NCBI RefSeq assembly: GCF_004295585.1
Contig: NZ_AP019400.1
Coordinates: 4,314,001-4,378,000, forward strand
Source: Cohnella abietis
Lineage (GTDB): Bacteria > Bacillota > Bacilli > Paenibacillales > Paenibacillaceae
DNA: 64,000 bases
Direction of reading: 5' to 3'
The notes beneath the pieces were generated by a model that was not told the origin of the DNA, made no database searches, and was given only the letters and a program-made list of their open reading frames with translations. Below, piece after piece: positions 28,758 through 36,271 of the stretch. Both the position numbers and the translations under genes were made by a program. Numbering within the stretch: the stretch's first letter is position 1; each line of letters begins with the position of its first letter.

Positions 28758-28826
28758 TTTATCCTCTTGACACCTATAAGTTTATCCTCTTGACACCTAT
28801 AAGTTTATCCTCTTGATACCCATTGG
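28758..28826. repeat. 23-bp tandem repeat, about three units
   Basis: tttatcctcttgacacctataag occurs twice without change (28758 and 28781) and a third time diverged (28804). Each unit contains TTGACA and TATAAG-like words but too close together for a promoter. Confidence 0.8.
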
Positions 28827-29042
28827 AAATAATCGATCATTAAGAGCAAAATTTCAGCCTTGGTAGCCACTGGGTAGCCAAATTCCTCAATGCCCATCAT
28901 ATCCAATCGTTTTCTACCTTAAAGTAGCCACATATTATATAGAAGAAAGCCCCGAGCTCAAGCTTCGTGCTTGTACTCTTTCTCGTTTTTCCAAAGTTGT
29001 TATGCAAGTTTAATCTATTTTTTCAAAATCTTAGGCCATCAG

Positions 29043-29492
29043 TTAAAATGTATAATTCCAGTTCCATAAACCTTGCTGCCCCTTGGCTGGAACGGGGTCA
29101 ATAAGCCTCCGAACATCCTTCATCCGCCACGCGAAACGACCAACTCCGTAATCTCCAAAGTGATATTCGTTGGACAATGTTTCAAGATAAGTTCTCGTAC
29201 TCTCTGCATGGAGAAGCACAAGACCGGCCAATATATCTCGATGCACCTTATAACATTCTCTTAGGTTTGTAATTGCAACAATTGCGCCTGTCGGAAGGTT
29301 ATCCGCAGTGTATCCATGCTTTGCTAGAGTAGATTTAATGGACTCACGTTCACAAGCTTCACGATCTATCTTCATACCCGCATGTATGGCTAACGGCCCC
29401 CTATGCTTCGTTGCCCAACTGCGTGTTTCATATTTCTTTTCTCCAAGAGCAATCAATGTCGCCCAAGGCTGATGTATGGTTATAGCTTTCAT
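29043..29492 (-). CDS. ASCH domain protein
   Basis: 149-residue PUA-like ASCH protein, a fold proposed to bind RNA or modified bases. The motif MKAITIHQPWATLIALGEK at the start, KKYETRSW near 20 and GPLAIHAG near 34 are characteristic, with the conserved GAIVAI strand near 73. The ATG at 29492 follows GAGAGGAAGG; upstream codons are discarded. Isolated gene, next to the small RNA and microprotein region. Precise target unknown. Confidence 0.85.
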   Translation of the reverse strand: MKAITIHQPWATLIALGEKKYETRSWATKHRGPLAIHAGMKIDREACERESIKSTLAKHGYTADNLPTGAIVAITNLRECYKVHRDILAGLVLLHAESTRTYLETLSNEYHFGDYGVGRFAWRMKDVRRLIDPVPAKGQQGLWNWNYTF

Positions 29493-29640
29493 TCTTCTAT
29501 TCCTTCCTCTCAAAATTTGTATTGCCCCTAAGCTAATTATGTGTGTAAAATATTGGATATATCGTCCGTCTCTTAATTTCTAAATTTGTTAAAAAGTAAC
29601 TTTTTTCGACATCTCGCGTATTACCATCGAGGTGACGGAT

Positions 29641-29745
29641 ATGAAAAGATGGACTACTAAGCGCATAGTATTTTTTGCTATATTTCTGCTAGTATTATTG
29701 GTTGTGTCTTTTATAGTAACCCAGTACATACTCGCCAATAAATAG
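29641..29745 (+). CDS. Small 34-residue membrane peptide
   Basis: Starts MKRWTTKRIVFF; the positively charged N-terminus is followed by one hydrophobic helix (residues 9-27) and a short TQYILANK end. GAGGTGACGGAT directly precedes the ATG, a good ribosome binding site. It is 16 bases upstream of the next small membrane gene with its own AGGAGG, so the two likely form an operon. No homologue recognised. Confidence 0.6.
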   Translation: MKRWTTKRIVFFAIFLLVLLVVSFIVTQYILANK

Positions 29746-29761
29746 CTTAGGAGGCAACTGG

Positions 29762-29986
29762 ATGGACAACATTTGGGAACTTAATTTAGAAACGATTAAG
29801 ATTGCCTTGATCGGCGTTATTTTCGGCTTTGGTATGCCGATTATTATTAAAAAATCAAAAAGATTAACCGAGCTGAGTCAACAACATTCCAAGCTACATC
29901 CAAAATACTTCAGATCAATTGGATATATTTTTCTGGCTTTAATTGCTTATTTAATTTACGAAGCGATTGTTTTAAGCAACCGGTGA
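29762..29986 (+). CDS. Small two-helix membrane protein, unknown function
   Basis: 74 residues, MDNIWELNLETIKIAL onward. Hydrophobic segments at about 11-27 and 52-69 flank a charged middle (KKSKRLTELSQQHSKLHPKYF). AGGAGGCAACTGG precedes the ATG. Probably cotranscribed with the 34-residue peptide upstream. Not recognised. Confidence 0.65.
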   Translation: MDNIWELNLETIKIALIGVIFGFGMPIIIKKSKRLTELSQQHSKLHPKYFRSIGYIFLALIAYLIYEAIVLSNR

Positions 29987-30095
29987 TCGGTGTAAATTTA
30001 CTGCCTGCTCATATTTCCATTTAGTCTTCTTTTCACATCTATTGCTATAAGGAATATTCTGTAGTAAATCAATTTTAGGAGGGAGTGATTCCGAT

Positions 30096-30257
30096 ATGGC
30101 CTTATTCCCTCCATTCCCTCCTTGGACGATACCACCTGAGCCTTTTATTCCACCGATACCACCGATACCACCAACACCACCTACTCCAGCCATACCTCCA
30201 ACGTCTCCTCCAATTCCGGCTATTCCAGCACACCGTGAAACTCGGACAGTAGAATAA
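30096..30257 (+). CDS. Proline-rich 53-residue protein
   Basis: Not in standard gene-size range but with AGGAGGGAGTG eleven bases before the ATG. About half of the residues are proline in PPI/PPT steps (MALFPPFPPWTIPPEP, then IPPIPPIPPTPPTP), with a hydrophilic end HRETRTVE. The PPIPP pattern recalls the short leaders of exosporium collagen-like proteins, but no collagen repeat follows. The region downstream carries a copy of the CsfG-type terminator. A glycine-rich ORF on the opposite strand is judged its shadow. Confidence 0.6.
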   Translation: MALFPPFPPWTIPPEPFIPPIPPIPPTPPTPAIPPTSPPIPAIPAHRETRTVE

Positions 30258-30269
30258 AGCTAATTGCCT

Positions 30270-30392
30270 AATGCGATTCTGGTATATCTACCGAGGGGAA
30301 GGTATTACCCTCTAAATTTATACTCAAGGTTGATGGGGAAATCATACACTCCCATACAGGCCCTCGTCGAGAGACGGGGGTCGACTTTTTGT
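30270..30392 (+). ncRNA. Possible second CsfG-like RNA or structured 3' UTR
   Basis: The last 44 bases, from cccatacagg to ctttttgtt (30350-30392), match the 3' part of the RNA at 28.6 kb with only two or three changes. The preceding part differs but again contains GGGGA stretches (30295, 30334) and GAGGG...CCCTC (30294-30312). It follows the proline-rich gene by 12 bases, so it may be that gene's 3' UTR and not a separate RNA. Confidence 0.45.
30359..30390 (+). terminator. Terminator, near-identical to the one at 28690
   Basis: GGCCCTCGTC-gaga-GACGGGGGTC followed by GACTTTTTG. Only the loop differs from the copy at 28690. Confidence 0.85.
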
Positions 30393-30542
30393 TAGTTTCT
30401 CTCACTAAGGATCTCTCACAAGATTGTATAACACTGTCTATATGATCAGAAAAATCTGGAATGCTGCGCTAGAAGAAGCTATATTTATAAGTGTGAATAT
30501 TTGAACAACAATTAAAGCTTAATTTGCACTGGAGCTGATCTC

Positions 30543-30758
30543 ATGCCTTTTAAACCTGGAAAAATACTCTATACCATTGCGGTTTATTTTGTAATACTAA
30601 TGTTTTCTAGTGTAATAATTAGAGCATTCTTATCCACTCTTTTACCCGAAAATCAGCTATATTACTTGCTTTCTCTTTTATTCTCTGTTGGAGCTTCCTT
30701 TTATTTTACTAGAGAAATAATGCGCCGAAAGAATAAAAAATACCCATCACGATTATAA
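30543..30758 (+). CDS. Small membrane protein, unknown function
   Basis: 71 residues beginning MPFKPGKILYTIAVYF. Two hydrophobic segments (about 10-30 and 40-58) and a basic tail MRRKNKKYPSRL. GGAGCTGATCTC precedes the ATG. No family recognised; sits just upstream of two acetyltransferase genes on the same strand. Confidence 0.6.
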   Translation: MPFKPGKILYTIAVYFVILMFSSVIIRAFLSTLLPENQLYYLLSLLFSVGASFYFTREIMRRKNKKYPSRL

Positions 30759-30797
30759 AAATAGTCCTCCCGGGCTTTACTTAGAAAAGGAACAAAT

Positions 30798-31301
30798 ATG
30801 GATATCCGACGTTTAGATCAGACGAAAGTTTCAGATATAATGGCACTTATGGTTGACGTAGTATCACGTCTCCCCTCTCAGGATCTTTTTGCAATGGACG
30901 ATGAACAATATCTGTACACTCACATTCAAGAAAAAGGTGAAATATACGGCGCTTATCTTAACGGAGAGCTTGTTGCCTATTCCGTTTTGGCGTTCCCTGG
31001 ACTGAGTGAAAGTAATCTCGGAAGGGAGTTTGGAGTGCCAGAGGAAGAGCTGCCTTATGTCGCAAGCTTGGACGCAACAATTGTCCACGAATCGGCTCGT
31101 GGCTTGGGTCTACAACGATATTTCCATAGGCTACGTGAACAACGCGCTCGAGAAAATGGTTACCGCCATCTCTATTCAACAGTTCATCCACAAAATCTAG
31201 TCAGCATCAAAAATTTAGAAAGTGAAGGATTTATACTCCAATTCACTCGCCCAATGTACAACGGAAAATCCCGACATTGTTATGCAAAGCTTTTACGGTG
31301 A
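30798..31301 (+). CDS. GNAT family N-acetyltransferase
   Basis: 167-residue GNAT protein. The acetyl-CoA region is visible as LDATIVHESARGLGLQRYFHRLREQRARENGYRHLYSTVHPQNLVSIKNLESEGF near 95-145, where the core RGLGLQ replaces the usual RGxGxG. AAAAGGAAC precedes the ATG. Substrate unknown. A second, different GNAT gene follows 53 bases later. Confidence 0.85.
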   Translation: MDIRRLDQTKVSDIMALMVDVVSRLPSQDLFAMDDEQYLYTHIQEKGEIYGAYLNGELVAYSVLAFPGLSESNLGREFGVPEEELPYVASLDATIVHESARGLGLQRYFHRLREQRARENGYRHLYSTVHPQNLVSIKNLESEGFILQFTRPMYNGKSRHCYAKLLR

Positions 31302-31354
31302 ACAGATATTATTAAGTTGTTAAGAACCATTAACAATAAGGAGATGATCGTGCA

Positions 31355-31834
31355 GTGGCCATTAATATCCGTCAAGTTGATGCTAACAATAATGCTGACT
31401 TACTAAATCTTATAGAAAAATTGGATCAATACTTATTCGAAAGGTATCCCGCGGATGAAGTGTTCGTCATTGATTTTACTGATTCTAGCAGCATCTCTGA
31501 TACCATTTTTATGATCGCTTATGATGATGAACGACCTGTTGGCTGTGGAGCCATCCGGCCAATAGAAAGTAATGTTATTGAATTAAAAAGATTTTATGTA
31601 GAGCCAGAATATAGAAAGCAAGGAATCGCCGGAAAAATCCTCAACCAACTCGAAGAAAAGGGCCGCGACTTAAACTACAGCATTCTTCGACTTGAGGCAG
31701 GAGAGCAACAGCCTGAGGCAATTCATTTTTATAAGAAGCATGGCTATTATGAGATCGAACGATATGGAGAGTATGTGAATTGCGAATCTAGCCTTTGTTT
31801 TGAAAAGCAATTAGGCAATGTGCCCTCAGCTTAA
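31355..31834 (+). CDS. GNAT family N-acetyltransferase
   Basis: 159-residue GNAT protein with the acetyl-CoA motif LKRFYVEPEYRKQGIAGKIL near 76-95 and HFYKKHGYYEIERYGEY near 125-140. Start is GTG, with AAGGAG eleven bases upstream. Related to small-molecule acetyltransferases of the YybD/PhnO type, but the substrate cannot be told. A bidirectional terminator follows. Confidence 0.87.
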   Translation: MAINIRQVDANNNADLLNLIEKLDQYLFERYPADEVFVIDFTDSSSISDTIFMIAYDDERPVGCGAIRPIESNVIELKRFYVEPEYRKQGIAGKILNQLEEKGRDLNYSILRLEAGEQQPEAIHFYKKHGYYEIERYGEYVNCESSLCFEKQLGNVPSA

Positions 31835-31846
31835 TATTTAGATGAT

Positions 31847-31893
31847 AAAAAGAGCAGTGAGGTTACCCCAAGGTTACCACTTCTGCTCTTTCT
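31847..31893. terminator. Bidirectional terminator
   Basis: Stem AAAGAGCAG / CTGCTCTTTC with an inner GGTTACC repeat; runs of A before and T after the stem allow use in both directions, by the GNAT gene and the facing small gene. Confidence 0.75.
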
Positions 31894-31921
31894 TTGATTT
31901 TTCGTCATATCCAACCGGCGA

Positions 31922-32074
31922 TTATTCCCGACAAATAGATTGATATCCTTCATTCTGGTGTAGGTCGTCAATAAGCTCGCAAAGCTCAACCTCTTCTTTT
32001 TCATTATTTTCAGGCTCGTCGCTGCGGTTTTGCGGAGTAATTGGCGGGTCAAGGAATTGGTTATTTTCAGTCAT
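31922..32074 (-). CDS. Acidic 50-residue protein, unknown
   Basis: Reads MTENNQFLDPPITPQNRS, followed by a strongly acidic middle (EPENNEKEEVE) and one central Cys (LCELIDDL), ending QSICRE. AAAGGAGC lies seven bases before the ATG and a terminator follows the stop. An overlapping ORF in another frame has no binding site and was set aside. No homologue recognised. Confidence 0.6.
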   Translation of the reverse strand: MTENNQFLDPPITPQNRSDEPENNEKEEVELCELIDDLHQNEGYQSICRE

Positions 32075-32154
32075 TGGTAAAGCTCCTTTAAGTGGGGTTC
32101 ATTACCAACTCATCATTTGCTATAGGATCACTTTTTATTCAAACGCAAGGCATA

Positions 32155-32184
32155 AAAAAAGGAGCTGCGTGAGCAGCTTCTGCA
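32155..32184 (-). terminator. Terminator after the DUF2642 gene
   Basis: Minus strand GAAGCTGC-TCAC-GCAGCTCC followed by TTTTTTT, five bases past the stop. Confidence 0.85.
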
Positions 32185-32188
32185 AAGG

Positions 32189-32443
32189 TTACAAGGGCAT
32201 AGTCCAAACAATTTCTGCAATACGGACGCATACCTGATGCTTATGTGTTTGAAGGAGGACATGATCAGGCTTCACATCTATAATAGTACCCACGATTCTT
32301 CCACGTGTTGTTTCAAAACAGACGTAACATCCAATAAGTCTTCTCAGGGCTTCGACTACGTAGGGGTCAACTAATGAAACAGTCTGTACTTGGCTAGGAT
32401 TAATCTGCGCTGGACTCACTTGACTTGGGTGTTGCTGATACAA
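32189..32443 (-). CDS. DUF2642 domain protein (YuzF-like)
   Basis: 84 residues. A Gln/Ser/Pro-rich start (HPSQVSPAQINPSQVQ) leads into the DUF2642 core: VEALRRLIGCYVCFETTRGRIVGTIIDVKPDHVLLQ, an Sm-like beta barrel. Such proteins are frequent in spore formers and several are spore coat or spore-associated. Start is TTG, nine bases after GAGGAG. Two Cys lie in the core (near 39 and 42). Confidence 0.78.
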   Translation of the reverse strand: MYQQHPSQVSPAQINPSQVQTVSLVDPYVVEALRRLIGCYVCFETTRGRIVGTIIDVKPDHVLLQTHKHQVCVRIAEIVWTMPL

Positions 32444-32588
32444 AAATATCCACTCCTCGGTTTATTATCAAAACCATCATATGCATATGCCTAATTTCTG
32501 GAGTGGGCGAAATAATGTGCTATTTCTAAAATAACGATGCCCCGCCCAGCCATATGGCCAACGCGAGGCTCTCTTTTCATACCAGGTT

Positions 32589-32858
32589 CTAATAATCCGG
32601 GTTATCTACCTTCATAATATCCATGAAAGGCACTTTGGTTATTCCATCGGTAGTCTGAACATGAACCAGTCTTGTTCTCGCATCTAACACGACGATTCGA
32701 CCTTGGATAGACTCATCCAGTCCCCATATCGTCAGAACGACCTCGCTCTCCTCTTCCTTGGCCTCCACTAATCTTTCGCCCAATTCCTCCAACAAGGCTT
32801 CATCTCGAGTAGGTCTTTTATCTTTATATTTCTTTTTTGGTTTTTCCACTGGTGGCAT
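32589..32858 (-). CDS. YolD-like family protein
   Basis: 89 residues from the ATG at 32858 (AGAGGAG eight bases upstream). The YolD pattern is seen in EEEVVLTIWGLDESIQGRIVVLDARTRLVHVQT-like spacing followed by VPFMDIMKVD at the end. An upstream ATG at 32900 is possible, but a perfect TATAAT (32893-32888) overlaps it, which would place transcription start after that codon. The N-terminal third is very basic (EKPKKKYKDKRPTR). YolD proteins often neighbour DNA polymerase IV-type genes, not here. Confidence 0.75.
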   Translation of the reverse strand: MPPVEKPKKKYKDKRPTRDEALLEELGERLVEAKEEESEVVLTIWGLDESIQGRIVVLDARTRLVHVQTTDGITKVPFMDIMKVDNPDY

Positions 32859-33044
32859 TCTACTTGCTCCTCTGATGTAAGTTTGTTCATTATACGACAT
32901 ATCCCTCTAGCGTAACATTTATTTCGACTCGAAGACACCTGCGATACGATAGCGATCTAAGCAGCAAAAATTTCTAGATGCACGGTAATACGATATAATG
33001 ATGAATAGCATAAGCACTTGTACTGAGAAAAGGAGCAAATATAA

Positions 33045-33371
33045 TTGTTGTTAACTATTTTAATTTTTGTAATTGCGGGGTTAGCTGAGATTGGCGGAGG
33101 CTATCTCGTTTGGCTTTGGCTACGAGAATCCAAACCCCTTTGGTATGGTATTGTTGGAAGTATAACCCTCATCCTGTATGGCATTATCCCAACACTACAG
33201 AGCTTCCCGTCATTTGGACGAGTCTATGCCGCTTATGGCGGTGTTTTCGTTGTTCTTGCTGTACTGTGGGGCTGGCTAGTCGATAAAAAGACACCGGATA
33301 TGTACGATTGGATCGGTGCTGCTATTTGCGTTGTTGGAGTTTCGATTATACTTTGGGCCCCTAGAAATTAA
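33045..33371 (+). CDS. YnfA family membrane protein (UPF0060)
   Basis: 108 residues with four hydrophobic helices, typical of YnfA/UPF0060 small drug/metabolite transporter-like proteins. Motifs [17 protein letters not shown] near 11-27, [13 protein letters not shown] near 56 and [12 protein letters not shown] near 82 are diagnostic. Start is TTG with AAAGGAGC nine bases before. Confidence 0.9.
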   Translation: MLLTILIFVIAGLAEIGGGYLVWLWLRESKPLWYGIVGSITLILYGIIPTLQSFPSFGRVYAAYGGVFVVLAVLWGWLVDKKTPDMYDWIGAAICVVGVSIILWAPRN

Positions 33372-33423
33372 TATACTTATTTTCTTAATCGCGGAAAATA
33401 GAATTAGCTGTACATATGCACTG

Positions 33424-33450
33424 ACCGTATATTCACCTTTACATAAGCTA
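33424..33450 (+). promoter_or_regulatory. Sigma-K-like promoter
   Basis: AC (33424-33425), 16-base spacer, CATAAGCTA (33442-33450), an exact fit to AC-n16-CATAnnnTA. It precedes the 39-residue peptide at 33534. Confidence 0.55.
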
Positions 33451-33533
33451 ACAAGTGATCAATAGCAACCTAATCCTCTTCAAGAGACTGACGGGCTATA
33501 TAATGAGTCGAAATTCCAATAGGCGGTGAATCT

Positions 33534-33653
33534 ATGCGCATTTCGGTTGTAGCCCTATTCGTACTCGTTATTTTTATCCTCTTGGTATTTATACTCATTG
33601 GTAAAGTTTTTCTAGATAATACCCATTGGTATACTCCAGTGGCAGTAGGATAA
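33534..33653 (+). CDS. 39-residue membrane peptide, probable spore protein
   Basis: MRISVVALFVLVIFILLVF and onward: one hydrophobic helix, then KVFLDNTHWYTPVAVG. AGGCGGTGA precedes the ATG. The FVLVIFILLV helix resembles that of the YjcZ-like protein 187 bases downstream, and both are preceded by CATAAGCTA. Likely made in the mother cell late in sporulation; inferred from the promoter. Confidence 0.6.
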   Translation: MRISVVALFVLVIFILLVFILIGKVFLDNTHWYTPVAVG

Positions 33654-33784
33654 ATCTAACAGCGGCCGGTACCCACTTTGTCATCCGTGCCGCCTGTCTC
33701 TTTCTCTCCATTAAGATCAACTTAAACATAAATTTCATTTTATTTATTCACTGGTTATATGCACAGTCGCTTTATGCTCAGCTA

Positions 33785-33793
33785 CATAAGCTA
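33785..33793 (+). promoter_or_regulatory. Sigma-K-like -10 element
   Basis: CATAAGCTA, identical to the element at 33442, with similar flanks (TATATGCAC before, GTGAT after). The -35 position reads TC, not AC. Confidence 0.4.
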
Positions 33794-33839
33794 AGCAGGT
33801 GATGTGACATCATCACAATAAATATTGGTGGTGATATAC

Positions 33840-33977
33840 ATGGGATACCCATCTGAAGTTGGTGGTGCTGGTTGCGGCGGACACGTTGGACACGGCGGAA
33901 TGAGCGCAGCTGCTTTTGTACTTGTACTCTTTATCTTGCTCGTAATTATCCTTAAAGCTGGTACTGGAGTCTGTTAA
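33840..33977 (+). CDS. YjcZ family sporulation protein
   Basis: 45 residues: a glycine-rich start with Cys and His (GGAGCGGHVGHGG), then one hydrophobic helix AAFVLVLFILLVIILKAG. This matches the YjcZ/YczN class of tiny spore proteins found in many copies in Bacillales. GGTGGTGAT precedes the ATG. A terminator follows at 34034. Confidence 0.8.
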   Translation: MGYPSEVGGAGCGGHVGHGGMSAAAFVLVLFILLVIILKAGTGVC

Positions 33978-34033
33978 AGAACTAAATAACAATTTATCTC
34001 CCCATGCTTCGTATTTCAGATGGCGAATAAAAG

Positions 34034-34063
34034 CTCCCCGCTCAGCCAATTGGCCAGGCGGGG
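34034..34063 (+). terminator. Terminator after the YjcZ-like gene
   Basis: CCCCGC ... GGCGGGG stem with the palindrome GCCAATTGGC at its tip, followed by TTGTTCTT. Confidence 0.75.
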
Positions 34064-34159
34064 TTGTTCTTGATACGGGGTAATAACAATTAATGATTAA
34101 CTACTCAACCCACTTTGTAGTAAAATAAAACGAATATGGCCCAACAGGAGTGAATAAAA

Positions 34160-34921
34160 GTGATTTTCGTGTTTGATTTAGATGGAACGATTTGTTACAA
34201 GGGGCAGCCCATAACAGAAAAGATTTTACATGTATTAGAATGTCTTCAAGTAAACGGACATACTGTCATATTTGCTTCCGCAAGGCCAATTCGTGATATG
34301 CTGCCTATTTTGAATCCACGGTTTCATGCTTACACAATGATTGGTGGGAACGGGTCGCTTGTATCTGAGAACGGTCAATTAACTTATTCTACTTCTTTTA
34401 CATCCCATCAAACCCATTCGATTAAATCACTTCTAAATGAGTATGACGCTACATACCTAATAGACGGAGAGTGGGACTATTCCTATACCGGTTCTCCAGA
34501 CCATCCTATTCTTACTCAAGTTGACCCAGCACGGTTAGCAAAGATGGTACCACTGGAAGCTCATGAGGCTATTGTAAAGGTGCTAGTTCTGACTGCTAAT
34601 GCAATGGAACAATTGGCAGATAAAATAACGCTACTCGATGTAGTTGTTCATACGCACAGAAATGAAAATGTACTTGATATTAGCCCAAATAACATTCATA
34701 AATGGGCAGCATTAAAAAAATTAAACATAGGCCGAGAACAATATATCGCTTTTGGCAATGATGCCAATGACATTTCGATGTTTAAGAACGCTGCTCATTC
34801 CGTTATGATTGGATATCATGAAGAGCTTGCACAATATGCAACAGAGGCCATTCCCCTTGAAGAGAACATTGAAGATAAAATCGTTGAAAAGCTAAATTAT
34901 CTTTCCACAATCTATAATTGA
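34160..34921 (+). CDS. HAD-superfamily (Cof-type) phosphatase
   Basis: 253-residue cytosolic phosphatase of the Cof/HAD-IIB class. Motif I is FDLDGTI near 5-11, motif II FASARP near 38-43, the cap domain follows, and motifs III/IV are in HKWAALKKL near 180 and FGNDANDISMFKNA near 197-210. Start is GTG with CAGGAG upstream. It ends five bases from the facing germination gene. Physiological substrate unknown. Confidence 0.88.
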   Translation: MIFVFDLDGTICYKGQPITEKILHVLECLQVNGHTVIFASARPIRDMLPILNPRFHAYTMIGGNGSLVSENGQLTYSTSFTSHQTHSIKSLLNEYDATYLIDGEWDYSYTGSPDHPILTQVDPARLAKMVPLEAHEAIVKVLVLTANAMEQLADKITLLDVVVHTHRNENVLDISPNNIHKWAALKKLNIGREQYIAFGNDANDISMFKNAAHSVMIGYHEELAQYATEAIPLEENIEDKIVEKLNYLSTIYN

Positions 34922-34926
34922 ACTGA

Positions 34927-36018
34927 TTATTTCTTTTGTAGCGCTCCTAGTCTCATTCTAGCGACAGCTAGCATGAGAAAGGGGACTACGGCAAAGCCCG
35001 TAAGGATGTAAAAGGTCCCCGAAGTTGCAACAAAGCCTGCCATCGCCTGAAAGTTAGGAGCAATCCAAATTGACATCACTAAAATGAGAAGACCGAGGGG
35101 AAATACACTCGATTTATAATCCTTGATTCCGATCCATTCTGTTGTCGTGATAACAGTAATATAAAAACCAACACTAATTTTAACATATGCCCCTAATACC
35201 CAGATCATCATCACGATGGCTTCTACATGCTCAAAAAAATCAGCAAGCTGTATGTATCTAGCCGCCATAAAAACGGGGTAATTATAGAAGGCTGTGCTAT
35301 CTCCAAACAGCATTAGAGTTGCTATATTGACGCAAAACATTGTAAGAGTAATCCCAATAACAGTAAGATACCCCCATTTCCCTGCGTTTTTCTTATCTTT
35401 AACATAAGGCAGAAAGTAAATCATTGCGATTAATTGACAGAACCATCCACTTACAATGGTTGAACCTTTCAGAGTAGGTACGATACCCTTCTCGAACATC
35501 GGTAGTATTTGTGCAGGCTTTAAATCGGGTATCAGAAATACTAACGTAAGCACCGTAAAGAGAAATATAAAAGGGATAAATATTTGTCCACTTCTCGTTA
35601 GCACGTCCACTCCCCCTCTTACTGCGAAGGCACAAAGCAGTAGCATGGAGCCGATGATCATAAGCAACGGAGTTTTGAAGAAAAAATTACCGATTACAAA
35701 CTCCCCGTAATCTCTCACTCCAACGGCCAATACGTGTAAATTAAATAGGACAAAAATAAACCCCATTATTTTCCCCGGCACCTTCCCTAGAAGCTTGACC
35801 GCCATCTGAGGAAATGTAGCATGTGGAAAATAACGATGAAGCCTTAAGCATAACCAAACCATAGCAAAACCAACAATTGAACCAACGATAGGTGTCAACC
35901 ACATATCGTGCCCAGATAATTTAGTCGTAATGGCAGGCATGAGCAAAATAGACGAGCCAAGAATCAGCTGGTACATCAGCATCCCTAATTGCCAGGAGGT
36001 AATCCGGCTTTTATCCAT
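34927..36018 (-). CDS. Spore germination receptor B subunit (GerAB-like)
   Basis: 363-residue inner-membrane protein of the APC-like GerAB/YndE family, with about ten hydrophobic helices and the early motif SWQLGMLMYQLILGSSILLMPA. B subunits form the germinant-binding, amino-acid-transporter-like part of Ger receptors. The ATG at 36018 has AGAGGC upstream. Last gene of an A-C-small-B operon, 28 bases after the small gene. Confidence 0.92.
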   Translation of the reverse strand: MDKSRITSWQLGMLMYQLILGSSILLMPAITTKLSGHDMWLTPIVGSIVGFAMVWLCLRLHRYFPHATFPQMAVKLLGKVPGKIMGFIFVLFNLHVLAVGVRDYGEFVIGNFFFKTPLLMIIGSMLLLCAFAVRGGVDVLTRSGQIFIPFIFLFTVLTLVFLIPDLKPAQILPMFEKGIVPTLKGSTIVSGWFCQLIAMIYFLPYVKDKKNAGKWGYLTVIGITLTMFCVNIATLMLFGDSTAFYNYPVFMAARYIQLADFFEHVEAIVMMIWVLGAYVKISVGFYITVITTTEWIGIKDYKSSVFPLGLLILVMSIWIAPNFQAMAGFVATSGTFYILTGFAVVPFLMLAVARMRLGALQKK

Positions 36019-36046
36019 TTTCTGCCTCTTTTCTATCCATTCTGAT

Positions 36047-36271
36047 CTATTTCTCAAGTAATTTACCTAACGGCTTGTACAAGGTGTCTATCCATTGAGT
36101 AGGACCCGGCAGTTCATGTACCCATACAAGCGCCAAGCTAATGGCATAACATGCTCCTATTAATGATAATAAGAGTACCTTTTCTTTGAGCTTACCTTTC
36201 AATTTGCCTTGCTCCATCAAGCCGATTGCTCCTCCGAGAAGCCAAATCATGACCACTTCACTCCAGCTCAT
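36047..36271 (-). CDS. Probable Ger receptor D subunit
   Basis: 74 residues with two hydrophobic helices (about 6-20 and 33-51) joined by a basic loop KGKLKGKLKEK. Its ATG overlaps the stop of the C-subunit gene (ATGA), so it is translated with the receptor. Small two-helix D subunits of 70-80 residues are known from several Bacillus ger operons, and the size, topology and place agree. Sequence alone does not prove it. Confidence 0.7.
   Translation of the reverse strand: MSWSEVVMIWLLGGAIGLMEQGKLKGKLKEKVLLLSLIGACYAISLALVWVHELPGPTQWIDTLYKPLGKLLEK

Noticed and set aside
28595-28816. 73-residue ORF across the candidate small RNA, or a T-box/riboswitch
   Set aside because: The ORF crosses a strong terminator. 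No T-box motif is present and no same-strand gene follows within 900 bases, so a cis-acting leader is unlikely.
29972-30193. Glycine-rich minus-strand ORF
   Set aside because: Antisense image of the proline-rich gene; its C-terminal half is the complement of untranslated sequence, while the plus-strand frame has the better ribosome binding site and stops cleanly.
31831-32052. 73-residue minus-strand ORF
   Set aside because: No ribosome binding site; passes through the bidirectional terminator and overlaps the better 50-residue gene.
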